From NCBI GenBank assembly GCA_964247055.1, contig OZ176056.1, forward strand, positions 9,176,001 to 9,240,000: DNA of 64,000 nucleotides, in the 5' to 3' direction. The translations under genes and the position numbers were made by a program. Positions 45,501 to 60,500 of the stretch are shown piece after piece (the first letter of the stretch is position 1; every line of letters begins with the position of its first letter). The stretch comes from Paragordius varius (lineage: Eukaryota > Nematomorpha). Below the pieces are notes generated by a model that searched no databases, had not been told where the DNA came from, and saw only the letters and a list, made by a program, of their open reading frames with translations.

Positions 45501-48500
45501 ACATATATTTTTATCAATCAAATAATTTTTCCAACAATCAAAATATGTCACCTAATCACTTTTTAGTGTTTCCAACAATCAAACTTATATTTTTATCTAA
45601 CAAATAATTTTTCCAACAATCAAAATATGTTGCCCAATAACTTTTTAGTGTTTCCAACAATCAAACATATATTTATATCAATCAAATAATTTTTCCAACA
45701 ATCAAAATATGTAGCCTAATAACTTTTTATTGTATCCAAAAAACATATATTTTTATCATTCAAATAATTTTTCCAACAATTAAAATATGTTACCGAATAA
45801 CTTTTTAGTGTTTCCAACAATCAAACATATATTTTCAACATTCAAATAATTTTTCCAACAATCAAAATATGTTGCCCAATAATGTCTAAGTGTTTCCAAC
45901 AATCAAACATATATTTTTATCAATCAAATAATTTTTCCAACAATCAAAATATGTTACCGAATCACTTTTTAGTGTTTCCAACAATCAAACATATATTTTT
46001 ATCAATCAAATAATTTTTCCAACAATCAAAATATGTTGCCTAATCACTTTTTAGTGTTTCCAACAATCAAACATCTATTTTTATCAATCAAATAATTTTT
46101 CCAACAATCAAAATATGTTACCGAATCACTTTTTAGTGTTTCCAACAATCAAACATATATTTTTATCAATCAAATAATTTTTCCAACAATCAAAATATGT
46201 TGCCTAATAACTTTTTAGTGTTTTCAACAATCAAACATCTATTTTTATCAATCAAAAAATTTTTCCAACAATCAAAATATGTTGCCTAATAACTTTTTAG
46301 TGTTTTCAACAATCAAACATCTATTTTTATCAATCAAAAAATTTTTCCAACAATCAAAATATGTTGCCTAATAACTTTTTAGTGTTTCCAACAATCAAAC
46401 ATATATTTTTATCAATCAAATTATTTTTCCAACAATCAAAATATGTTGCCTAATAACTTTTTATTGTATCCAAAAAACATATATTTTTATCAATCAAATA
46501 ATTTTTCCAACAATCAAAATATGTCACCTAATCACTTTTTAGTGTTTCCAACAATCAAACATATATTTTTATCAATCAAATAATTTTTCCAACAATCAAA
46601 ATATGTTGCCTAATAACTTTTTAGTGTTTTCAACAATCAAACATCTATTTTTATCAATCAAAAAATTTTTCCAACAATCAAAATATGTTGCCTAATAACT
46701 TTTTAGTGTTTTCAACAATCAAACATCTATTTTTATCAATCAAAAAATTTTTCCAACAATCAAAATATGTTGCCTAATAACTTTTTAGTGTTTCCAACAA
46801 TCAAACATATATTTTTATCAATCAAATTATTTTTCCAACAATCAAAATATGTTGCCTAATAACTTTTTAGTGTTTCCAACAATCAAACATATATTTTTTT
46901 CAATCAAATTATTTTTCCAACAATCAAAATATGTTGCCCAATAATGTCTAAGTGTTTCCAACAATCAAACATATATTTTTATCAATCAAATAATTTTTCC
47001 TACAATCAAAATATGTTACCGAATCACTTTTTAGTGTTTCCAACAATCAAACATATATTTTTATCAATCAAATAATTTTTCCAACAATCAAAATATGTTG
47101 CCCAATAACTTTTTAGTGTTTCCAACAATCAAACATATATTTATATCAATCAAATAATTTTTCCAACAATCAAAATATGTTGCCTAATAACTTTTTAGTG
47201 TTTCCAACAATCAAACATATATTTTTATCAATCAAATTATTTTTCCAACAATCAAAATATGTTGCCTAATAACTTTTTAGTGTTTCCAACAATCAAACAT
47301 ATATTTTTATCAATCAAATAATTTTTCCAACAATTAAAATATGTTACCGAATAACTTTTTAGTGTTTCCAACAATCAAACATATATTTTTATCAATCAAA
47401 TAATTATTCCAACAATCAAAATATGTTGCCTAACAACTTTTTAGTGTTTCCAACTATCAAACATATATTTTTATCAATCAAATAATTTTTCCAACAATCA
47501 AAATATGTAGCCTAATAACTTTTTATTGTATCCAAAAAACATATATTTTTAAAATTCAAATAATTTTTCCAACAATCAAAATATGTCACCTAATCACTTT
47601 TTAGTGTTTCCAACAATCAAACTTATATTTTTATCTATCAAATAATTTTTCCAACAATCAAAATATGTTGCCCAATAACTTTTTAGTGTTTCCAACAATC
47701 AAACATATATTTATATCAATCAAATAATTTTTCCAACAATCAAAATATGTAGCCTAATAACTTTTTATTGTATCCAATACTCAAACATATATTTTCAATC
47801 AAATAATTTTTCCAAAAATCAAAATATGTTGGCTAATAACTTTTTAGTGTTTTCAACAATCAAACATATATTTTCAACAATCAAATAATTTTTCCAACAA
47901 TCAAAATATGTTGCCTAATAACTTTTTATTGTTTCCAAAAATCAAACATATATTTTTATCAATCAAATAATTATTCCAACAATCAAAATATGTTGCCTAA
48001 TAACTTTTTAGTGTTTTCAACAATCAAACATATATTTTCAACAATCAAATAATTTTTCCAACAATCAAAATATGTTGCCTAATAACTTTTTATTTTTTCC
48101 AAAAATCAAACATATATTTTTATCAATCAAATAATTATTCCAACAATCAAAATATGTTGCCTAACAACTTTTTAGTGTTTTCAACAATCAAACATATATT
48201 TTATCAATCAAATAATTTTTCCAACAATCAAAATATGTAGCCTAATAACTTTTTATTGTATCCAAAAAACATATATTTTTATCAATCAAATAATTTTTCC
48301 AACAATCAAAATATGTTGCCTAATAACTTTTTAGTGTTTCCAACTATCAAACATATATTTTTATCAATCAAATAATTTTTCCAACAATCAAAATATGTAG
48401 CCTAATAACTTTTTATTGTATCCAAAAAACATATATTTTTAACATTCAAATAATTTTTCCAACAATCAAAATATGTCACCTAATCACTTTTTAGTGTTTC

Positions 48501-51500
48501 CAACAATCAAACATATATTTATATCAATCAAATAATTTTTCCAACAATCAAAATATGTCACCTAATCACTTTTTAGTGTTTCCAACAATCAAAGTTATAT
48601 TTTTATCTATCAAATAATTTTTCCAACAATCAAAATATGTCACCTAATCACTTTTTAGTGTTTCCAACAATCAAACTTATATTTTTATCTATCAAATAAT
48701 TTTTCCAACAATCAAAATATGTAGCCTAATAACTTTTTATTGTATCCAAAAAACATATATTTTTAACATTCAAATAATTTTTCCAACAATCAAAATATGT
48801 CACCTAATCACTTTTTAGTGTTTCCAACAATCAAACTTATATTTTTATCTATCAAATAATTTTTCCAACAATCAAAATATGTCACCTAATCACTTTTTAG
48901 TGTTTCCAACAATCAAACATATATTTATATCAATCAAATAATTTTTCCAACAATCAAAATATGTAGCCTAATAACTTTTTATTGTATCCAAAAAACATAT
49001 ATTTTTATCAATCAAATAATTTTTCCAACAATCAAAATATGTTGCCTAATAACTTTTTAGTGTTTCCAACTATCAAACATATATTTTTATCAATCAAATA
49101 ATTTTTCCAACAATCAAAATATGTAGCCTAATAACTTTTTATTGTATCCAAAAAACATATATTTTTATCAATCAAATAATTTTTCCAACAATCAAAATAT
49201 GTTGCCTAATAACTTTTTAGTGTTTCCAACTATCAAACATATATTTTTAACATTCAAATAATTTTTCCAACAATCAAAATATGTCACCTAATCACTTTTT
49301 AGTGTTTCCAACAATCAAACATATATTTTTATCAATCAAATAATTTTTCCAACAATCAAAATATGTTGCCTAATAACTTTTTAGTGTTTCCAACAATCAA
49401 ACAAATATTTTTATCAATCAAATAATTTTTCCAACAATCAAAATATGTTGCCTAATAACTTTTTAGTGTTTCCAACTATCAAACATATATTTTTATCAAT
49501 CAAATAATTTTTCCAACAATCAAAATATGTTGCCTAATAACTTTTTAGTGTTTCCAACAATCAAACATATATTTTTATCAATCAAATTATTTTTCCAACA
49601 ATAAAAATATGTTGACTAATAACTTTTTAGTGTTTCCAACTATCAAACATATATTTTTATCAATCAAATAATTTTTCCAACAATCAAAATATGTTGCCTA
49701 ATAACTTTTAGTGTTTCCAACTATCAAACATATATTTTTATCAATCAAATAATTTTTCCACCAATCAAGTTATGTTGCCCAATAACATTTTAGTGTTTCC
49801 AACAATCAAACATATATTTTTATCAATCAAATAATTTTTCCAACAATCAAGTTATGTTGCCCAATAACTTTTCAGTGTTTCCAACAATAAAACATATATT
49901 TTTATCAATCAAATAATTTTTCCACCAATCAAAATATGTTGCCCAATAATTTTCAGTGTTTCCAACAATCAAACATATATTTTTATCAATCAAATAATTT
50001 TTCCACCAATCAAAATATGTTGCCCAATAATTTTCAGTGTTTCCAACAATCAAACATATATTTTTATCAATCAAATAATTTTTCCAACAATCAAGTTATG
50101 TTGCCTAATAACTTTTTAGTGTTTTCAACAATCAAACATATATTTTTATCAATCAAATAATTTTTCCAACAATCAAGATATGTTGCCCAATAACTTTTCA
50201 GTGTTTCCAACAATCAAACATATATTTTTATCAATCAAATAATTTTTCCACCAATCAAAATATGTTGCCCAATAATTTTCAGTGTTTCCAACAATCAAAC
50301 ATATATTTTTATCAATCAAATAATTTTTCCAACAATCAAGTTATGTTGCCCAATAACTTTTCAGTGTTTCCAACAATAAAACATATATTTTTATCAATCA
50401 AATAATTTTTCCAACAATCAAAATATGTTGCCCAATAACTTTTTAGTGTTTCCAACAATCAAACATATATTTTTATCAATCAAATAATTTTTCCAACAAT
50501 TAAAATATGTTGCCCAATAACATTTTAGTGTTTCCAACAATCAAACATTTATTTTTATCAATCAAATAATTTTTCCAACAATTAAAATATGTTGCCCAAT
50601 AACTTTTTAGTGTTTCCAACAATCAAACATATATTTTTATCAATCAAATAATTTTTCCAACAATCAAAATAGTTGCCTAATAACTTTTTAGTGTTTTCAA
50701 CAATCAAACATATATTTTTATCAATCAAATAATTTTTCCAACAATCAAAATATGTTGCCCAATAACATTTTAGTGTTTTCAACTATTAAACATATATTTT
50801 TATCAATCAAATTTTTCCAACAATCAAAATAGTTGCCTAATAACTTTTTAGTGTTTTCAACAATCAAACATATATTTTTATCAATCAAATAATTTTTCCA
50901 ACAATCAAAATATGTTGCCCAATAACATTTTAGTGTTTTCAACTATTAAACATATATTTTTATCAATCAAATAATTTTTCCAACAATCAAAATATGTTGC
51001 CCAATAACATTTTAGTGTTTTCAACTATTAAACATATATTTTTATCAATCAAATAATTTTTCCAACAATCAAGTTATGTTGCCCAATAACCTTTTAGTGT
51101 TTCCAACAATCAAACATATATTTTTATCAATCAAATAATTTTTCCAACAATCAAAATATGTTGCCCAATAACTTTTCAGTGTTTCCAACAATCAAACATA
51201 TATTTTTATCAATCAAATAATTTTTCCAATAATCAAAATATGTTGCCCAATAACTTTTTAGTGTTTCCAACAATCAAACATATATTTTTATCAATCAAAT
51301 AATTTTTCCAACAATCAAAATATGTTGCCCAATAACTTTTTAGTGTTTCCAACAATCAAACATATATTTTTATCAATCAAATAATTTTTCCAACAATCAA
51401 AATATGTTGCCCAATAACTTTTTAGTGTTTCCAACAATCAAACATATATTTTTATCAATCAAATAATTTTTCCACCAATCAAAATATGTTGCCCAATAAT

Positions 51501-54500
51501 TTTCAGTGTTTCCAACAATCAAACATATATTTTTATCAATCAAATAATTTTTCCAACAATCAAGTTATGTATTGCCCAATAACTTTTCAGTGTTTCCAAC
51601 AATCAAACATATATTTTTATCAATCAAATAATTTTTCCAATAATCAAAATATGTTGCCCAATAACTTTTTAGTGTTTCCAACAATCAAACATATATTTCT
51701 ATCAATCAAATAATTTTTCTAACAATCAAAATATGTTGCCCAATAACTTTTTAGTGTTTCCAACAATCAAACATATATTTTTATCAATCAAATAATTTTT
51801 CCAACAATCAAAATATGTTGCCCAATAACATTTTAGTGTTTTCAACTATTAAACATATATTTTTATCAATCAAATTTTTCCAACAATCAAAATAGTTGCC
51901 TAATAACTTTTTAGTGTTTTCAACAATCAAACATATATTTTTATCAATCAAATAATTTTTCCAACAATCAAAATATGTTGCCTAAAAACTTTTTAGTGTT
52001 TCCAACAATCAAACATATATTTTTATCAATCAAATAATTTTTACAACAATCAAAATAAGTTGCCCAATAACTTTTTAGTGTTTCCAACAATCAAACATAT
52101 ATTTTCAACATTCAAATAATTTTTCCAACAATCAAAATATGTTGCCCAATAACTTTTTAGTGTTTCCAACAATCAAACATATATTTTTATCAATCAAATA
52201 ATTTTTCCAACAATCAAGATATATTGCCCAATAACTTTTTAGTGTTTCCAACAATCAAACATATATTTTTATCAATCAAATTTTTCCAACAATCAAAATA
52301 GTTGCCTAATAACTTTTTAGTGTTTTCAACAATCAAACATATATTTTTATCAATCAAATAATTTTTCCAACAATCAAAATATGTTGCCCAATAACTTTTT
52401 AGTGTTTCGAACAATCAAACATATATTTTTATCAATCAAATAATTTTTACAAAAATCAAAATATGTTGCCCAATAACTTTTTAGTGTTTCCAACAATCAA
52501 ACATATATTTTTATCAATCAAATAATTTTTAAAGTAACCCAATAACTTTTTAGTGTTTCCAACAACCAAACATATATTTTTAACATTCAAATAATTTTTC
52601 CAATAATCAAAATATGTTGCCCAATAACTTTTTAGTGTTTCCAACAATCAAACATATATTTCTATCAATCAAATAATATTTCCAACAATCAAAATATGTT
52701 GCCCAATAACTTTTTAGTGTTTCCAACAATCAAACATATATTTTTATCAATCAAATAATTTTTACAAAAATCAAAATATGTTGCCCAATAACTTTTTATT
52801 GTTTCCAACAATCAAACATATATTTTTATCAATCAAATAATTTTTCCAACAATCAAAATATGTTGCCCAATAACTTTTTAGTGTTTCCAACAAGCAAACA
52901 TATATTTTTATCAATCAAATAATTTTTCCAACAATCAAAATATGTTGCCCAATAACTTTTCAGTATTTCCAACAATCAAACATATATTTTTATCAATCAA
53001 ATAATTTTTCCAACAATCAAAATATGTTGCCCAATAACTTTTTAGTGTTTCCAACAATCAAACATATATTTTTATCAATCAAATAATTTTTCCACCAATC
53101 AAAATATGTTGCCCAATAATTTTCAGTGTTTCCAACAATCAAACATATATTTTTATCAATCAAATAATTTTTCCAACAATCAAAATATGTTGCCCAATAA
53201 CTTTTTAGTGTTTCCAACAATCAAACATATATTTTTATCAATCAAATAATTTTTCCAACAATTAAAATATGTTGCCCAATAACATTTTAGTGTTTCCAAC
53301 AATCAAACATATATTTTTATCAATCAAATAATTTTTCCAACAATCAAAATATGTTGCCCAATAACTTTTTAGTGTTTCCAACAATCAAACATATATTTTT
53401 ATCAATCAAATAATTTTTCCAACAATTAAAATATGTTGCCCAATAACATTTTAGTGTTTCCAACAATCAAACATATATTTTTATCAATCAAATAATTTTT
53501 CCAACAATCAAGTTATGTTGCCCAATAACTTTTAAGTGTTTCCAACAATAAAACATATATTTTTATCAATCAAATAATTTTTCCACCAATCAAAATATGT
53601 TGCCCAATAATTTTCAGTGTTTCCAACAATCAAACATATATTTTTATCAATCAAATAATTTTTCCACCAATCAAAATATGTTGCCCAATAATTTTCAGTG
53701 TTTCCAACAATCAAACATATATTTTTATCAATCAAATAATTTTTCCAACAATCAAAATATGTTGCCCAATAACTTTTTAGTGTTTCCAACAATCAAACAT
53801 ATATTTTTATCAATCAAATAATTTTTCCAACAATCAAAATATGTTGCCCAATAACTTTTTAGTGTTTCCAACAATCAAACATATATTTTTATCAATCAAA
53901 TAATTTTTCCAACAATCAAAATATGTTGCCCAATAACTTTTTAGTGTTTCCAACAATCAAACATATATTTTTATCAATCAAATAATTTTTCCACCAATCA
54001 AAATATGTTGCCCAATAATTTTCAGTGTTTCCAACAATCAAACATATATTTTTATCAATCAAATAATTTTTCCAACAATCAAGTTATGTATTGCCCAATA
54101 ACTTTTCAGTGTTTCCAACAATCAAACATATATTTTTATCAATCAAATAATTTTTCCAATAATCAAAATATGTTGCCCAATAACTTTTTAGTGTTTCCAA
54201 CAATCAAACATATATTTTTATCAATCAAATAATTTTTCCAACAATCAAAATATGTTGCCCAATAACTTTTTAGTGTTTCCAACAATCAAACATATATTTT
54301 TATCAATCAAATAATTTTTCCAACAATTAAAATATGTTGCCCAATAACTTTTTAGTGTTTCCAACAATCAAACATATATTTTTATCAATCAAATAATTTT
54401 TCCACCAATCAAAATATGTTGCCCAATAATTTTCAGTGTTTCCAACAATCAAACATATATTTTTATCAATCAAATAATTTTTCCAACAATCAAGTTATGT

Positions 54501-57500
54501 ATTGCCCAATAACTTTTCAGTGTTTCCAACAATCAAACATATATTTCTATCAATCAAATAATTTTTCCAACAATCAAAATATGTTGCCCAATAACTTTTT
54601 AGTGTTTCCAACAATCAAACATATATTTTTATCAATCAAATAATTTTTCCAACAATCAAAATATGTTGCCCAATAACTTTTTAGTGTTTCCAACAATCAA
54701 ACATATATTTTTATCAATCAAATAATTTTTCCAACAATCAAAATATGTTGCCCAATAACTTTTTAGTGTTTCCAACAATCAAACATATATTTTTATCAAT
54801 CAAATAATTTTTCCACCAATCAAAATATGTTGCCCAATAATTTTCAGTGTTTCCAACAATCAAACATATATTTTTATCAATCAAATAATTTTTCCAACAA
54901 TCAAAATATGTTGCCCAATAATTTTCAGTGTTTCCAACAATCAAACATATATTTTTATCAATCAAATAATTTTTCCAACAATCAAAATATGTTGCCCAAT
55001 AACTTTTTAGTGTTTCCAACAATCAAACATATATTTTTATCAATCAAATAATTTTTCCAACAATCAAAATATGTTGCCCAATAATTTTCAGTGTTTCCAA
55101 CAATCAAACATATATTTTTATCAATCAAATAATTTTTCCAACAATCAAAATATGTTGCCCAATAACTTTTTAGTGTTTCCAACAATCAAACATATATTTT
55201 TATCAATCAAATAATTTTTCCACCAATCAAAATATGTTGCCCAATAATTTTCAGTGTTTCCAACAATCAAACATATATTTTTATCAATCAAATAATTTTT
55301 CCAACAATCAAGTTATGTATTGCCCAATAACTTTTCAGTGTTTCCAACAATCAAACATATATTTCTATCAATCAAATAATTTTTCCAACAATCAAAATAT
55401 GTTGCCCAATAACTTTTTAGTGTTTCCAACAATCAAACATATATTTTTATCAATCAAATAATTTTTCCAACAATCAAAATATGTTGCCCAATAACTTTTT
55501 AGTGTTTCCAACAATCAAACATATATTTTTATCAATCAAATAATTTTTCCAACAATTAAAATATGTTGCCCAATAACATTTTAGTGTTTCCAACAATCAA
55601 ACATTTATTTTTATCAATCAAATAATTTTTCCAACAATTAAAATATGTTGCCCAATAACTTTTTAGTGTTTCCAACAATCAAACATATATTTTTATCAAT
55701 CAAATAATTTTTCCAACAATCAAGTTATGTTGCCCAATAACTTTTCAGTGTTTCCAACAATAAAACATTTATTTTTATCAATCAAATAATTTTTCCACCA
55801 ATCAAAATATGTTGCCCAATAATTTTCAGTGTTTCCAACAATCAAACATATATTTTTATCAATCAAATAATTTTTCCAACAATCAAGTTATGTATTGCCC
55901 AATAACTTTTCAGTGTTTCCAACAATCAAACATATATTTTTATCAATCAAATAATTTTTCCAATAATCAAAATAGTTGCCTAATAACTTTTTAGTGTTTT
56001 CAACAATCAAACATATATTTTTATCAATCAAATAATTTTTCCAACAATCAAAATATGTTGCCCAATAACTTTTTAGTGTTTCCAACAATCAAACATATAT
56101 TTTTATCAATCAAATAATTTTTCCAACAATCAAAATATGTTGCCCAATAACATTTTAGTGTTTTCAACTATTAAACATATATTTTTATCAATCAAATTTT
56201 TCCAACAATCAAAATAGTTGCCTAATAACTTTTTAGTGTTTTCAACAATCAAACATATATTTTTATCAATCAAATAATTTTTCCAACAATCAAAATATGT
56301 TGCCCAATAACATTTTAGTGTTTTCAACTATTAAACATATATTTTTATCAATCAAATTTTTCCAACAATCAAAATAGTTGCCTAATAACTTTTTAGTGTT
56401 TTCAACAATCAAACATATATTTTTATCAATCAAATAATTTTTCCAACAATCAAAATATGTTGCCTAAAAACTTTTTAGTGTTTCCAACAATCAAACATAT
56501 ATTTTTATCAATCAACTAATTTTTCCACCAATCAAAATATGTTGCCCAATAATTTTCAGTGTTTCCAACAATCAAACATATATTTTTATCAATCAAATAA
56601 TTTTTCCAACAATCAAGTTATGTATTGCCCAATAACTTTTCAGTGTTTCCAACAATCAAACATATATTTTTATCAATCAAATAATTTTTCCAATAATCAA
56701 AATATGTTGCCCAATAACTTTTTAGTGTTTCCAACAATCAAACCTATATTTTTATCAATCAAATAATTTTTCCAATAATCAAAATATGTTGCCCAATAAC
56801 TTTTTAGTGTTTTCAACAATTAAACATATATTTTTATCAATCAAATAATTTTTCCAACAATCAAAATATGTTGCCCAATAACTTTTTAGTGTTTCCAACA
56901 ATCAAACATATATTTTTATCAATCAAATAATTTTTCCACCAATCAAAATATGTTGCCCAATAATTTTCAGTGTTTCCAACAATCAAACATATATTTTTAT
57001 CAATCAAATAATTTTTCCAACAATCAAAATATGTTGCCCAATAACTTTTTAGTGTTTCCAACAATCAAACATATATTTTTATCAATCAAATAATTTTTCC
57101 AACAATTAAAATATGTTGCCCAATAACATTTTAGTGTTTCCAACAATCAAACATTTATTTTTATCAATCAAATAATTTTTCCAACAATTAAAATATGTTG
57201 CCCAATAACTTTTTAGTGTTTCCAACAATCAAACATATATTTTTATCAATCAAATAATTTTTCCAACAATCAAAATATGTTGCCCAATTACATTTTAGTG
57301 TTTTCAACTATTAAACATATATTTTTATCAATCAAATTTTTCCAACAATCAAAATAGTTGCCTAATAACTTTTTAGTGTTTTCAACAATCAAACATATAT
57401 TTTTATCAATCAAATAATTTTTCCAACAATCAAGATATGTTGCCCAATAACTTTTTAGTGTTTCCAACAATCAAACATATATTTTTATCAATCAAATAAT

Positions 57501-60500
57501 TTTTCCAACAATCAAGTTATGTTGCCCAATAACTTTTCAGTGTTTCCAACAATAAAACATATATTTTTATCAATCAAATAATTTTTCCAACAATCAAAAT
57601 ATGTTGCCCAATAACATTTTAGTGTTTTCAACTATTAAACATATATTTTTATCAATCAAATTTTTCCAACAATCAAAATAGTTGCCTAATAACTTTTTAG
57701 TGTTTTCAACAATCAAACATATATTTTTATCAATCAAATAATTTTTCCAACAATCAAAATATGTTGCCCAATAACATTTTAGTGTTTTCAACTATTAAAC
57801 ATATATTTTTATCAATCAAATTTTTCCAACAATCAAAATAGTTGCCTAATAACTTTTTAGTGTTTTCAACAATCAAACATATATTTTTATCAATCAAATA
57901 ATTTTTCCAACAATCAAAATATGTTGCCCAATAACTTTTCAGTGTTTCCAACAATCAAACATATATTTTTATCAATCAAATAATTTTTCCAACAATCAAA
58001 ATATGTTGCCCAATAACTTTTTAGTGTTTCCAACAATCAAACATATATTTTTATCAATCAAAAAATTTTTCCAACAATCAAAATATGTTGCCCAATAACT
58101 TTTTAGTGTTTCCAACAATCAAACATATATTTTTATCAATCAAATAATTTTTCCACCAATCAAAATATGTTGCCCAATAATTTTCAGTGTTTCCAACAAT
58201 CAAACATATATTTTTATCAATCAAATAATTTTTCCAACAATCAAGTTATGTATTGCCCAATAACTTTTCAGTGTTTCCAACAATCAAACATATATTTTTA
58301 TCAATCAAATAATTTTTCCAACAATCAAAATATGTTGCCCAATAACTTTTTAGTGTTTCCAACAATCAAACATATATTTTTATCAATCAAATAATTTTTC
58401 CAACAATCAAAATATGTTGCCCAATAACTTTTTAGTGTTTCCAACAATCAAACATATATTTTTATCAATCAAATAATTTTTCCACCAATCAAAATATGTT
58501 GCCCAATAATTTTCAGTGTTTCCAACAATCAAACATATATTTTTATCAATCAAATAATTTTTCCAACAATCAAGTTATGTATTGCCCAATAACTTTTCAG
58601 TGTTTCCAACAATCAAACATATATTTTTATCAATCAAATAATTTTTCCAATAATCAAAATATGTTGCCCAATAACTTTTTAGTGTTTCCAACAATCAAAC
58701 ATATATTTCTATCAATCAAATAATTTTTCCAACAATCAAAATATGTTGCCCAATAACTTTTTAGTGTTTCCAACAATCAAACATATATTTTTATCAATCA
58801 AATAATTTTTCCAACAATCAAAATATGTTGCCCAATAACATTTTAGTGTTTTCAACTATTAAACATATATTTTTATCAATCAAATTTTTCCAACAATCAA
58901 AATAGTTGCCTAATAACTTTTTAGTGTTTTCAACAATCAAACATATATTTTTATCAATCAAATAATTTTTCCAACAATCAAAATATGTTGCCTAAAAACT
59001 TTTTAGTGTTTCCAACAATCAAACATATATTTTTATCAATCAACTAATTTTTCCACCAATCAAAATATGTTGCCCAATAATTTTCAGTGTTTCCAACAAT
59101 CAAACATATATTTTTATCAATCAAATAATTTTTCCAACAATCAAGTTATGTATTGCCCAATAACTTTTCAGTGTTTCCAACAATCAAACATATATTTTTA
59201 TCAATCAAATAATTTTTCCAATAATCAAAATATGTTGCCCAATAACTTTTTAGTGTTTCCAACAATCAAACCTATATTTTTATCAATCAAATAATTTTTC
59301 CAATAATCAAAATATGTTGCCCAATAACTTTTTAGTGTTTTCAACAATTAAACATATATTTTTATCAATCAAATAATTTTTCCAACAATCAAAATATGTT
59401 GCCCAATAACTTTTTAGTGTTTCCAACAATCAAACATATATTTTTATCAATCAAATAATTTTTCCACCAATCAAAATATGTTGCCCAATAATTTTCAGTG
59501 TTTCCAACAATCAAACATATATTTTTATCAATCAAATAATTTTTCCAACAATCAAAATATGTTGCCCAATAACTTTTTAGTGTTTCCAACAATCAAACAT
59601 ATATTTTTATCAATCAAATAATTTTTCCAACAATCAAAATATGTTGCCCAATTACATTTTAGTGTTTTCAACTATTAAACATATATTTTTATCAATCAAA
59701 TTTTTCCAACAATCAAAATAGTTGCCTAATAACTTTTTAGTGTTTTCAACAATCAAACATATATTTTTATCAATCAAATAATTTTTCCAACAATCAAAAT
59801 ATGTTGCCTAAAAACTTTTTAGTGTTTCCAACAATCAAACATATATTTTTATCAATCAACTAATTTTTCCACCAATCAAAATATGTTGCCCAATAATTTT
59901 CAGTGTTTCCAACAATCAAACATATATTTTTATCAATCAAATAATTTTTCCAACAATCAAGTTATGTATTGCCCAATAACTTTTCAGTGTTTTCAACAAT
60001 CAAACATATATTTTTATCAATCAAATAATTTTTCCAATAATCAAAATATGTTGCCCAATAACTTTTTAGTGTTTCCAACAATCAAACCTATATTTTTATC
60101 AATCAAATAATTTTTCCAATAATCAAAATATGTTGCCCAATAACTTTTTAGTGTTTTCAACAATTAAACATATATTTTTATCAATCAAATAATTTTTCCA
60201 ACAATCAAAATATGTTGCCCAATAACTTTTTAGTGTTTCCAACAATCAAACATATATTTTTATCAATCAAATAATTTTTCCACCAATCAAAATATGTTGC
60301 CCAATAATTTTCAGTGTTTCCAACAATCAAACATATATTTTTATCAATCAAATAATTTTTCCAACAATCAAAATATGTTGCCCAATAACTTTTTAGTGTT
60401 TCCAACAATCAAACATATATTTTTATCAATCAAATAATTTTTCCAACAATCAAAATATGTTGCCCAATTACATTTTAGTGTTTTCAACTATTAAACATAT

